Shown here in pieces: positions 36,833 through 44,942 of a stretch of DNA of 64,000 nucleotides (its first letter is position 1; each line of letters starts with the position of its first letter). Under the pieces are notes generated by a model. That model was not told where the DNA came from. It saw only the letters and a list, made by a program, of their open reading frames with translations, and ran no database searches. Source of the stretch: CAYQQJ01 sp964419935 (GTDB lineage: Bacteria; Pseudomonadota; Gammaproteobacteria; Pseudomonadales; Cellvibrionaceae); the NCBI GenBank assembly GCA_964419935.1, contig CAYQQJ010000006.1, positions 88,929 through 152,928 of the forward strand. Direction: 5' to 3'. The position numbers were made by a program, and so were the translations under genes.

Positions 36833-37540
36833 TCAGGCGCTTTCACGCAACAACAAGCGCCGAATATGCCCGATGGCATGCATGGGGTTCAAACCTTTCG
36901 GGCAGACGTGGACGCAGTTGCCGATATTGCGACAGCGGAACACGCTGAACGGGTCTTGGAGTTCGTTCAAGCGTTCCTTTGTTGCGGTATCGCGACTGTC
37001 GATCAGAAAGCGGTAGGACTGCAGAAGTCCGGCGGGGCCAACATACTTTTCCGGGTTCCACCACCAGGACGGACAGGCGGAGCTGCAACAGGCGCAGAGA
37101 ATACATTCGTACAAGCCGTTGAGCTTTTCACGGTCTTCGGGTGACTGAAGGCGCTCGATGGCCGGCGGCGCTTCATCATTCATCAGATACGGGTGAATGC
37201 GGTGATACTGTTTGAAAAACTGGGTTTGATCCACCACCAGATCCCGTATTACCGGCATGCCTGATAATGGACGCACGATCAGCGTTTTGGCTTTTCCCAT
37301 GCATTCGGAGACGCGGGTGACGCAGGCGAGATCGTTCGTACCGTTGAGATTCATCCCGTCCGAACCGCACACTCCTTCGCGACACGAACGTCGAAACGTC
37401 AGCGTCGGATCTTCCGCTTTCAGATGTTCCAGAACATCCAGCACCATTCGCTTGCGAAACATGTCGTCCACCTGAAATGTTTGCATGGTGGGTGCCTGAT
37501 CTTTTTCAGGATGATAGCGGTAGATTTCGACGGTAAGCAT
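36833..37540 (-). CDS. sdhB: Succinate dehydrogenase iron-sulfur subunit, away from its partners
   Basis: SdhB carries electrons from the flavoprotein subunit to quinone in complex II. It has 235 residues. The [2Fe-2S] ligands lie in CREGVCGSDGMNLNG and a later Cys, and the other clusters in CILCACCSSACP and CRNIGNCVHVCPKGLNP. The C-terminus HAIGHIRRLLLRESA is typical. GGAGGAAT precedes the ATG. sdhC, sdhD and sdhA, normally directly upstream, are absent here; upstream is a repeat-containing non-coding stretch. It may be a displaced or duplicate copy. Confidence 0.92.
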   Translation of the reverse strand: MLTVEIYRYHPEKDQAPTMQTFQVDDMFRKRMVLDVLEHLKAEDPTLTFRRSCREGVCGSDGMNLNGTNDLACVTRVSECMGKAKTLIVRPLSGMPVIRDLVVDQTQFFKQYHRIHPYLMNDEAPPAIERLQSPEDREKLNGLYECILCACCSSACPSWWWNPEKYVGPAGLLQSYRFLIDSRDTATKERLNELQDPFSVFRCRNIGNCVHVCPKGLNPMHAIGHIRRLLLRESA

Positions 37541-37656
37541 TGATTCCTCCAGCTTTTGCGTAGACGACGATCCTGTGTTCTCTATTTAACCCGGCAATTA
37601 ACGTTGAGGGGGCATGCTCTTGTCGAAGTCTACTGCTAATCAAGTTCGCCAAGGTA

Positions 37657-37762
37657 GTTTGTCATCAGGGTAGTTCTTTTGAAACCCTCGCGGCAGGGAT
37701 GCCGCGGGGGAGCCACAGGGACGTGTTTATGCGTTTTCAAAAGAACTACCCTGATGACAAAC
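37657..37762 (+). repeat. Structured intergenic repeat, copy B, with perfect 28-bp arms
   Basis: Positions 37657-37684 and 37735-37762 are perfect reverse complements (28 bp), separated by 50 bp. The spacer contains a strong inner hairpin (CGCGGCA/TGCCGCG with a GGGA loop) and the core GAGCCACAGGGACGT. The layout matches copies A and C, but the arm sequence is unrelated to theirs beyond the innermost bases. Confidence 0.9.
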
Positions 37763-37853
37763 GGATCGAAGCCCAGTCCCGTCGTTATCGTATGGAGGCA
37801 ACTTACCCCATGATGTTGATTGCCGAGTTAATAATGGCAGCGGTAATACACTT

Positions 37854-38312
37854 CTAGCAGAGCTCAAAGCGGGCGACGTCCCGGGTTTGCAGCCGAGCCT
37901 CTGCTTCCTGATTGTCTGCCAGTTCTTCAAACAACTTCTTTTCTTCCGGTACCTGAGCTAGCTGCGCGCGCAAGCGGTACATGTCTTTGAGCGTTTGGTG
38001 GGCGGTGAGCACATTGGCCAGAATATCCTGCACATCCTGACAGTCCAGGCACTTGGGGATTCGATTCAACAGGTGTGGATGAACGAACTCCTGGGAGTCG
38101 ATCAACCAGGTCCCCAACAATCCTGAATCCGCGTTCTTTCGATAAGCGACCATGGAATGATGCATGCGCTCCTCCCGATCCGCGAGAAAACTCAGTGTCA
38201 TCTTCATGCGCTCGTCGGTCTGTGCCTCGCTTAGATGACGGTATTGACTACCGAGTTTTTCATGGAAATCGATTATCCACTGTAGTAGATCCTTCACCTG
38301 ATGAAAAGCCAT
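37854..38312 (-). CDS. Conserved four-helix (ferritin/hemerythrin-like) protein of unknown function
   Basis: The 152-residue, all-helical product begins MAFHQVKDLLQWIIDFHEKL. Repeated His and Glu residues on helices (HEKL, YRHLSEAQ, REERMHHSM, LTAHQTLKD, ELADNQEAEAR) suggest a four-helix bundle that may bind metal. I recall similar uncharacterised proteins in Pseudomonas, but no activity is established. AGGAGG precedes the ATG. It lies between two copies of the structured repeat and is likely transcribed on its own. Confidence 0.7.
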   Translation of the reverse strand: MAFHQVKDLLQWIIDFHEKLGSQYRHLSEAQTDERMKMTLSFLADREERMHHSMVAYRKNADSGLLGTWLIDSQEFVHPHLLNRIPKCLDCQDVQDILANVLTAHQTLKDMYRLRAQLAQVPEEKKLFEELADNQEAEARLQTRDVARFELC

Positions 38313-38422
38313 ACTATCGTCCTCCTGTGTTGTTGGCGCCTTGAGCTAACATACTTGGAATTCATATGGATGGGTAATGCATTGCTGTCCCACAAACCCC
38401 GGGGACGTGGATTCGGTGTTTG

Positions 38423-38494
38423 CTGTTGTGACCGTCGCCAGCATGGATGCTGGCGCCGAGCCTACAGGGACGTATTCACGGCGTGTCACAGCAG
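38423..38494 (+). repeat. Structured intergenic repeat, copy C
   Basis: Arms CTGTTGTGAC (38423-38432) and GTCACAGCAG (38485-38494) pair with one wobble. They enclose an inner hairpin CGCCAGCA/TGCTGGCG with a TGGA loop and the core GAGCCTACAGGGACGT followed by ATTCACGGCGT. Confidence 0.85.
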
Positions 38495-38599
38495 TGAATA
38501 CCGGATCCATGTCTGCCACAGACCGTTGAGCCTCATAAGAGCTAGGTTCGTGGAACATTAGGCATTTAGTGTGTGGGGCAGTAATGATGGTAACGCCGT

Positions 38600-38941
38600 T
38601 CATGAATTCTGCTTGGGTTTGAGAAAAATTGTCACCAGCAGCGAGGCATCTTCCATACTTTTCAGCGCGTGGGGCTCGCCCCCGTCCAGGTACAGCAACT
38701 CCCCCGCCACCAGCGGCTGAGTACGCTCTGGCGTTGTGAATTCCACAGCACCCTCCAGGCAATGTACGGTGATTTCTCCCGGCACCTGGTGTTCCCGAAA
38801 CTCTTTGCCTTTCGGCAGTACCAACCGAAATACCTGCAGGTGTTCAGATTTCAATAAAGTCGTATTAACGGCATTGGCCAGTTGCGCCCCCAACGGGCGC
38901 ACGTTCACAATTTCACCGGGAATGGCATGATGTAGAGCCAT
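38600..38941 (-). CDS. Small cupin-domain protein
   Basis: This is a 113-residue single-domain cupin. The two cupin motifs are partly visible: KEFREHQVPGEITVHCLEGAVEF (first, with His and Glu) and LYLDGGEPHALKSMEDASLL (second, with the conserved PHAL). Such proteins bind metal or small ligands, and no substrate can be inferred. It lies 50 bp after the 6-phosphogluconate dehydrogenase gene on the same strand and may share its transcript. Confidence 0.8.
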   Translation of the reverse strand: MALHHAIPGEIVNVRPLGAQLANAVNTTLLKSEHLQVFRLVLPKGKEFREHQVPGEITVHCLEGAVEFTTPERTQPLVAGELLYLDGGEPHALKSMEDASLLVTIFLKPKQNS

Positions 38942-38991
38942 GATTGAGTTCCTCGCTGCGGGTTCATGTTTTGCAAATGGGTGCGGTTGAC

Positions 38992-39969
38992 TTATTTCGG
39001 TGGTTCCACATGGCCACCGAACCCGAAACGCATCGCCGAGAGCAGCCGATCACCATAAGTGTGTTGATCCCGGGAGCGGAAGCGCCCAAACAGCGCCATG
39101 GCCAGGACCGGTGTGGGCACGCCTTGCTCGACGGCTGCGTCGATAGTCCAGCGCCCTTCGCCACTGTCCGCTACTGCGCCGGTGAAATTGTCCAGTTTCG
39201 GGTCTCCCGCCAGTGCCTGGGCGGTGAGATCCAGCAACCAGGACGACACTACGCTGCCCCGCCGCCACACTTCGGCAATGTCCGCCAGATCGAGTTCAAA
39301 GCGTTGATCTTCCGGCAGGCTATCCGACGCCTTGCTTCTGAGGATATCGAACCCCTCTGCATACGCCTGCATAAGCCCATACTCGATACCGTTGTGAACC
39401 ATTTTGACGAAGTGTCCGGCGCCTACCGGGCCGGCGTGAATGTAACCCCGTTCCGCGCGATCGTCTGGTGCATTGCGACCCCGGGTGGGTTCAAGGTTGC
39501 CGCGGCCGGGTGCCAGAGAATCGAACAAGCCATCAAGGCGTTCAAAAATGACGCGCTCCGCGCCAATCATCATGCAATAGCCTCGCTCCAGGCCCCAGAC
39601 GCCACCGGAGGTGCCAACGTCCACATAATGGATTTGCTTTTGGGCGAGCAATTCTGCGCGGCGAATATCGTCCTTGTAGAAGGTGTTGCCGCCATCAATG
39701 ATCACGTCATCCGCGTCCAGTACCTCGGCCAGGGCCGCGATGGTCTGTTCAGTGGCTTCGCCGGCCGGCAACATGACCCAGACTGCACGCGGCTTTGTCA
39801 GAGTTTGTGCGAGGTCCGCTAAACTCGCAGCACCAGTGGCGCCCTCTTCGGCCAATGTGGCAACGGCATCCGCGCTGCGATCATAGGCGACCACGGTGTG
39901 TCCCTTGCGCATCAGCCGCCTGGCGATGTTGCCACCCATTCGGCCCAATCCGATCATTCCCAGCTGCAT
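38992..39969 (-). CDS. gnd: 6-phosphogluconate dehydrogenase, short decarboxylating type
   Basis: The enzyme oxidises 6-phosphogluconate to ribulose-5-phosphate and CO2. The start at ATG 39969 follows AAGGGG and gives MQLGMIGLGRMGGNIARRLM, a Rossmann dinucleotide-binding start; the longer upstream frame is unconserved. It has 325 residues, matching the short, often NAD-preferring YqeC-type group rather than the 470-residue form. GTSGGVWGLERGYCMMIGAE and GHFVKMVHNGIEYGLMQAYAEG carry the substrate and catalytic Lys region. An NsrR-like palindrome lies 97 bp upstream. Confidence 0.92.
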   Translation of the reverse strand: MQLGMIGLGRMGGNIARRLMRKGHTVVAYDRSADAVATLAEEGATGAASLADLAQTLTKPRAVWVMLPAGEATEQTIAALAEVLDADDVIIDGGNTFYKDDIRRAELLAQKQIHYVDVGTSGGVWGLERGYCMMIGAERVIFERLDGLFDSLAPGRGNLEPTRGRNAPDDRAERGYIHAGPVGAGHFVKMVHNGIEYGLMQAYAEGFDILRSKASDSLPEDQRFELDLADIAEVWRRGSVVSSWLLDLTAQALAGDPKLDNFTGAVADSGEGRWTIDAAVEQGVPTPVLAMALFGRFRSRDQHTYGDRLLSAMRFGFGGHVEPPK

Positions 39970-40065
39970 AATGTGACCCCTTTGTTCGTGGCGAGAAAAA
40001 TAACTAACGGAGTTTGTAAACATTTCTGAGCACCAGTTAAACAATTCACTGGACGCAGTCTCTAT

Positions 40066-40088
40066 AACATGTATTATAGATACATCTT
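40066..40088. promoter_or_regulatory. NsrR-like operator between gnd and a small membrane-protein gene
   Basis: Half-sites AACATGTATT and GATACATCTT around a 3-bp centre form the 10-3-10 palindrome typical of NsrR sites. The reverse strand reads AAGATGTATC then AATACATGTT. On the minus strand it overlaps a TATAAT that could be the gnd -10 element. An nsrR gene is encoded at 47653. Confidence 0.6.
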
Positions 40089-40213
40089 TACGAGAATGCA
40101 CAGGCATTGCAGAAACAAACTTTAAGCGAGGGCTTCCTGACACAACCGCTTATTAAACAAGTTGGTTGAAAACGCGAGTGTCAGGCTGATCTGAATCGTT
40201 AACGGGAGGAGTT

Positions 40214-40360
40214 ATGGTGGCATTTATTAGCGTGAGCGTGGTTTTGCTGGTTGTTGTACTGGTCGTTGTTGCCGTGTTTGGTCGGCCTCGGGTCAAACGG
40301 AATTCTGGGTGTGAGTGCTGCCTGGATCGGCAGACGGAAATCGAACGTCCTATCGTTTGA
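40214..40360 (+). CDS. 48-residue small membrane protein with C-terminal CxCC
   Basis: ATG 40214 is preceded by GGGAGGAG at good spacing. The product starts MVAFISVSVVLLVVVLVVVA, a single hydrophobic helix of about 20 residues. A basic stretch (RPRVKR) follows, then a cysteine cluster at Cys33, Cys35 and Cys36. It ends at TGA 40358-40360. I recognise no family. The nearby NsrR-like operator hints at a role in nitric-oxide stress, where clustered thiols could bind metal or react with NO. The strong ribosome-binding site is the main evidence that it is real. Confidence 0.55.
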   Translation: MVAFISVSVVLLVVVLVVVAVFGRPRVKRNSGCECCLDRQTEIERPIV

Positions 40361-40463
40361 ACGGATATAAGTCGAGAGTAAGTGATCGTAATGCCAGAGG
40401 TGAAAGCTGTCTGGATGCCGACCCGGATTTAACCGGATCAGCTCTCAGGCACGGGCTGATTCG

Positions 40464-41810
40464 TTAGATAATACCAAACGCCAGCATGGCTTCAGCCACC
40501 CGCCGGAAACCGACGATATTGGCGCCCACCACGTAGTTGCCCTTCATGCCGTATTCCTCGGCGGTTTCGAAGCAATCCTGGTGAATGTTGCTCATGATCT
40601 TGTCCAGCCGCTGTTCGGTAAACTCGAATGACCAGGTATCCCGGCTGGCATTTTGCTGCATCTCCAGTGCGGATGTCGCCACGCCGCCGGCGTTGGCTGC
40701 CTTGCCGGGGCCGTAGGATATTCCCGCATCGATAAACAGCTTCACACCTTCTGGCGTGGTGGGCATATTGGCGCCTTCGCTTACCGCCAGGCAGCCATTC
40801 TTGATCAATGTGCGCGCGGAATTCTCGTCGAGCTCGTTCTGAGTCGCACAGGGCAGTGCCACTTGGCAGGGAATGTCCCAGATATTGCCACCCTGAATAT
40901 ATTCCGCTTGCGGGTGTTCTTTCTGGTATTCACTGATGCGTTTGCGTTCGACTTCCTTCAAGCGTTTGACGGTATCCAGGTTAATGCCGGCTTTGTCGTA
41001 GATCACTCCGTTTGAATCCGAACAGGCGACCACTTTGGCACCGAGCTGCTGCAATTTTTCGATGGCGTAAATGGCCACGTTACCGGAGCCGGACACTACA
41101 CAGGTTTTACCGTCGAGCGCTTCGCCGCGAGTTTTTAGCATTTCCTCCACAAAAAATACCGCACCGTAACCGGTGGCCTCGCGCCGCACCAGAGCGCCGC
41201 CCCAGGACGGGCTTTTACCGGTCAAAACACCGGACTCATAGCGATTGGTGATGCGTTTGTATTGCCCAAACAAATAACCGATTTCCCGGGCACCGACGCC
41301 GATGTCGCCGGCGGGAACATCGGTCAGTTCGCCAATGTGGCGATAGAGCTCTGTCATGAAACTCTGGCAGAAGCGCATGACTTCATTGTCGGATTTGCCC
41401 TTGGGATCGAAGTCGGAACCGCCCTTGGCACCGCCAATGGGCATACCGGAAAGAGCATTTTTGAAGGTCTGTTCGAAGCCCAGAAACTTGATGGTTCCCA
41501 GGTAGACCGAAGGGTGGAAACGCAGGCCGCCTTTGTAGGGGCCGAGGGCGCTGTTGAAGCCGACGCGGAATCCGCGGTTGATGTGGACTTCGCCGCTGTC
41601 GTCCTGCCAGGGCACGCGAAAGATGATCTGTCGCTCGGGCTCACAGATGCGTTCGATAATTTTATGTTCAGCGTATTCGGGATGCTTGCGCAGTACCGGG
41701 CCCAGGGTCTCAATGACCTCCTTCACCGCCTGGTGAAATTCCGCTTCACCCTGGTTGCGTTGCACCACCTGATCAAATATTTGGGATACTCTTGCGTCGA
41801 CGTCACTCAT
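40464..41810 (-). CDS. gdhA: NADP-specific glutamate dehydrogenase
   Basis: GdhA makes glutamate from 2-oxoglutarate and ammonium. It has 448 residues, the size of the hexameric NADP-type enzyme. The substrate-binding region shows GPYKGGLRFHPSVYLG and GGAKGGSDFDPKGKSD with the catalytic lysine. The nucleotide-binding domain shows VVSGSGNVAIYAIEKL, and GVGAREIGYLFGQYK is also diagnostic. An inverted repeat (41829-41891) lies directly upstream of the start. Confidence 0.96.
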   Translation of the reverse strand: MSDVDARVSQIFDQVVQRNQGEAEFHQAVKEVIETLGPVLRKHPEYAEHKIIERICEPERQIIFRVPWQDDSGEVHINRGFRVGFNSALGPYKGGLRFHPSVYLGTIKFLGFEQTFKNALSGMPIGGAKGGSDFDPKGKSDNEVMRFCQSFMTELYRHIGELTDVPAGDIGVGAREIGYLFGQYKRITNRYESGVLTGKSPSWGGALVRREATGYGAVFFVEEMLKTRGEALDGKTCVVSGSGNVAIYAIEKLQQLGAKVVACSDSNGVIYDKAGINLDTVKRLKEVERKRISEYQKEHPQAEYIQGGNIWDIPCQVALPCATQNELDENSARTLIKNGCLAVSEGANMPTTPEGVKLFIDAGISYGPGKAANAGGVATSALEMQQNASRDTWSFEFTEQRLDKIMSNIHQDCFETAEEYGMKGNYVVGANIVGFRRVAEAMLAFGII

Positions 41811-41828
41811 TGGTGAGCTCCTGATTGA

Positions 41829-41891
41829 AGGGCACCTCTACTAATTGTGGACTGCCAGGCAGAGACCACAATCAATTAATAGAGGTGCCCT
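41829..41891. repeat. Inverted repeat upstream of gdhA
   Basis: AGGGCACCTCTA (41829-41840) and TAGAGGTGCCCT (41880-41891) are perfect 12-bp arms. The pairing continues imperfectly inward through TAATTG and TGG/CCA. It starts 19 bp upstream of the gdhA ATG and could form a leader hairpin. Confidence 0.75.
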
Positions 41892-41950
41892 GAGACAAAA
41901 GAAAAATAGCACCGCCAGATTCAAAGCGGCGCTTGAATTCTGGCGGTGCT
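41892..41950 (-). terminator. Rho-independent terminator after the azurin gene
   Basis: On the minus strand the stem AGCACCGCCAGA / TCTGGCGGTGCT, with further pairing inside, is followed by a T-rich tract (TATTTTTCTTTT). It lies 92 bp after the azurin stop. Confidence 0.85.
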
Positions 41951-42041
41951 CTGGCATCAATGACCCCGCTGGGACAAGCCCAGCACAGGGTTGTTGCTCA
42001 TGCCGTTTCAGATGTCTTCAAGAGCCTTGTCTCTGGCTGCG

Positions 42042-42491
42042 CTATTCTACAGAAAGTGTGCCTTTCATAAGAGCATAATGTCCGGGGAAAGAGCAGAAAA
42101 ATGTATACGCCTGCCCGGCGCTCAATTGGTTCACCGCGAAGGTGACAGAAGTCTCTTCGCCGCCACCGATGATTTCCGTAAAGGCCAGAACCCGCGCGTC
42201 ATCCGGTTTGACGTACTCGTTGTCGAGGCCGGCGCTCATGCCGTCTTTGGCGACGGCCTGCATATCCTCGGTTTTGGTCAATACCCAGTTGTGGCCCATC
42301 ACGTTTGCACCCAACTTGCCGGAATGGGTCAGGGTTACGGTGAACTCCTCGCAGCTTTTATCCACCACAATGGCATCCGTATCAAAGCGCATGGCGTCTG
42401 TGCTGTCGACAGTGATAGCACATTCATTTGCCAGTGCGGAACCCGCACAAACGGCGAAAAAGGCAGGCAATAATAATTTGGTCAATTTCAT
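42042..42491 (-). CDS. azu: Azurin, periplasmic blue copper protein
   Basis: Azurin is a small electron carrier, often linked with denitrification or NO metabolism. ATG 42491 is preceded by AAAGGAG, and the product has 149 residues with a signal peptide ending SALA before NECAITV. The type 1 copper ligands are recognisable: His in GHNWVL, then Cys, His and Met in CSFPGHYALMKG. The structural disulfide cysteines are also present. It lies directly downstream of norB but may have its own promoter. Confidence 0.93.
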   Translation of the reverse strand: MKLTKLLLPAFFAVCAGSALANECAITVDSTDAMRFDTDAIVVDKSCEEFTVTLTHSGKLGANVMGHNWVLTKTEDMQAVAKDGMSAGLDNEYVKPDDARVLAFTEIIGGGEETSVTFAVNQLSAGQAYTFFCSFPGHYALMKGTLSVE

Positions 42492-42635
42492 GATGGTCTC
42501 CTTTGTGGTGTAAAAAACGTAAAATTTGCGCACTTAAAGAACGCGCTTAAATCGTGAGACGGGGCCGAACTCGTATTCAGCGTTCGATATTCAACTACAA
42601 CTCAAGCTCAAAAGCGAGCAGGCCCCTCTTCTCTG

Positions 42636-44942
42636 CTAGTTACCACCTCCACAGCTGCCGCAACAAACGCCATCTTCGCCGTGTACAGGCTTGGCAATGG
42701 CAGCGGTTTCCGGACTGAAAACACCCTTCACCACCTGCCAGGCGACGGCCAGCGCACCTAAAATGAATACCACGTCACCGATGGTGCGTATCCAGCGCAG
42801 GTTCTGCAACAAATCCTGTTGCATAAAGCCTTCACTGCGGGCGTACCACAAGCCTTCGGAGGCGCTGGCGGCAAACTGCAACAGGCCGACGGGTAGCATG
42901 CTGGTGAACAGCATCAGCACCAGCCCACCGTTAAGCAGGAGGAATGAGTTCTTCATCAAACGGTCGTTGAACACCATTTGCGGGCGAATGTAACGCAACA
43001 CCAGCAGGGTGAAACCTAACGCCAGGAAACCGTAGACGCCGAACAGTGCTGCGTGGGCGTGAACCGGTGTGGTGTTCAGCCCCTGAATATAATAGAGCGC
43101 GATTGGCGGGTTGATCATAAAGCCGAACACACCGGCGCCCAACATATTCCAGAAAGCTACCGCGATAAAGAATACCAGTGGCCACTTGACCTTCTCCATC
43201 CATTGAGCGCGGCCTTTAAGTTGCCATTGATCCCAGGCCTCATAGCCCAGCACGACCAGTGGTACCACTTCCAGCGCGCTGAAGCTGGCACCCACGGCCA
43301 TGACCGGCGTGGTGGTACCGGAGAAATACAAGTGGTGGAAGGTGCCGGGAATACCGCCAAGCATAAACAGCGACGCTGAAGCCAGGCTGGCCGCCGTGGC
43401 AATGCTGCGCGACACCAGACCCATGCTGCAGAAGATGAACGCCAAAGCGGTGGTGGCAAACACTTCAAAGAAGCCTTCCACCCACAGGTGTACGATCCAC
43501 CAGCGCCAGTACTCCATCACGGAGATGTGCGTACGCTCGCCGTAGAAAAACCCGGCACCGTAGAACAGGCCGATGGCCACCACCGAGGCAGTCAGCAAAG
43601 CCAGCAGGTTCTTGTCCCCGGGCTGACGCAGGGCAGGCACGATGCCCCGCAGCATCAACACCAGCCAAAAAGCGATGCCGGCGAATTTGCCAATCTGCCA
43701 CAGGCGCCCCAGGTCCACATATTCGTAGCCCTGATGGCCCAGCCAGAAGTTGAGGTTTTCCGGCATGATGTGGGCAATGGCCAGATAGTTGCCGATGAAC
43801 GAGCCAGCCACGACCACCACCAGTGCCCAGAACAGCAGGTCAACGCCCAGCTTCTGGTATTTCGGATCCTTGCCGCCATTGATTATAGGCGCGAGGAAAA
43901 GGCCGGCGGCGAGGAAGCCAGTGGCAATCCAGAAGAGAGCGGACTGAATGTGCCAGGTGCGGGTCAGTGAGTAGGGAAACCATTGCGACACATCAATGCC
44001 ATAAAATTCCTGGCCTTCGACGGTGTAGTGCGCCGTGAATCCACCGAGCATCACCTGGAAGGTGAACAGGGCCACCACCAGCAGCAGATACTTGCCCAGT
44101 GCCCGTTGGGATGGCGTGAGTGCAACCAATGTCAACGGATCTCGCTCCGATGCGGCCGGGTGGGTTTCATCCTCCTTACGCAGGAAGGCCCAAGCCCAAA
44201 TGAGCGCACCAATACCGGCAATCAGAATTACCACACTGATCAGTGACCACATGATGTTTTCCGCGGTGGGGCGGTTATCAATCAGCGGTTCGTGAGGCCA
44301 GTTGTTGGTATAGGTCACATCGCTGTCGGGGCGCTCGGTGGCTGCAGCCCAGGCGGTCCAGAAGAAAAACTCGGTCAGGCGCTCGCGACGCTCCGGGTCC
44401 GGCAATGTGTCTTCCTTCATCGCATAGCTGACCCGTGTGCTGCGCAGTTCCGGCGCGGCACTGAACAGGCGGCTGTAGTAATCCGCAGTCTGCGCGATTG
44501 CCTGCACGCGGCGTTCACCCAGTACCAGTTCGCCGCGCGCGGCGTTGTAGGTGTTGGTGCGATAAGCCTGCTTCAGGGCATAGCGCAATTGGTTTTGCTC
44601 GGCGCCATCCAAGGCATCATAAGCTTTGCCGTACTCCTCCTGCGCAGCAATTTCCAGCCAGGCTACCAGCTCGCGGTGCAGCCAGTCAGCGGTCCAGTCC
44701 GGCGCTTGATAGGCGCCGTGCCCCCAAATGGAGCCGAGCTGCATGCCACCGACGGACTGCCACGCGGTCTGGCCGTCGAGTATCGATTCCTCGGTCATCA
44801 GAATGGTGTTGTCTTCAGACAGAACGACTTCCGGAATTGGCGGCGCCTTGCGATACACTTCAGTGCCAAAATAACCCAGCACGCCAAAGGTTACGGCCAC
44901 GACGGCTATCAGCAGCCACCAGAGTTTGCGGTATTCAGCCAT
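42636..44942 (-). CDS. norB: Quinol-dependent nitric oxide reductase (qNOR)
   Basis: The enzyme reduces NO to N2O in the inner membrane using quinol. The start at ATG 44942 follows GGGGGAATT and gives MAEYRKLWWLL. It has 768 residues, the fused qNOR size, with an N-terminal helix and periplasmic domain (DGQTAWQSVGGMQLGSIWGHGAY) ahead of the 12-helix NorB core. Heme and non-heme iron ligands lie in segments such as EYWRWWIVHLWVEGFFEVFA. An unusual Cys-rich tail, GVCCGSCGGGN, ends the protein. It overlaps ric by 8 nt, so both are one transcript. Confidence 0.93.
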   Translation of the reverse strand: MAEYRKLWWLLIAVVAVTFGVLGYFGTEVYRKAPPIPEVVLSEDNTILMTEESILDGQTAWQSVGGMQLGSIWGHGAYQAPDWTADWLHRELVAWLEIAAQEEYGKAYDALDGAEQNQLRYALKQAYRTNTYNAARGELVLGERRVQAIAQTADYYSRLFSAAPELRSTRVSYAMKEDTLPDPERRERLTEFFFWTAWAAATERPDSDVTYTNNWPHEPLIDNRPTAENIMWSLISVVILIAGIGALIWAWAFLRKEDETHPAASERDPLTLVALTPSQRALGKYLLLVVALFTFQVMLGGFTAHYTVEGQEFYGIDVSQWFPYSLTRTWHIQSALFWIATGFLAAGLFLAPIINGGKDPKYQKLGVDLLFWALVVVVAGSFIGNYLAIAHIMPENLNFWLGHQGYEYVDLGRLWQIGKFAGIAFWLVLMLRGIVPALRQPGDKNLLALLTASVVAIGLFYGAGFFYGERTHISVMEYWRWWIVHLWVEGFFEVFATTALAFIFCSMGLVSRSIATAASLASASLFMLGGIPGTFHHLYFSGTTTPVMAVGASFSALEVVPLVVLGYEAWDQWQLKGRAQWMEKVKWPLVFFIAVAFWNMLGAGVFGFMINPPIALYYIQGLNTTPVHAHAALFGVYGFLALGFTLLVLRYIRPQMVFNDRLMKNSFLLLNGGLVLMLFTSMLPVGLLQFAASASEGLWYARSEGFMQQDLLQNLRWIRTIGDVVFILGALAVAWQVVKGVFSPETAAIAKPVHGEDGVCCGSCGGGN

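Noticed and set aside
38944..39822. 292-codon plus-strand frame opposite gnd
   Set aside because: The minus strand encodes a complete 6-phosphogluconate dehydrogenase; the plus-strand frame has no supporting motif or start signal.
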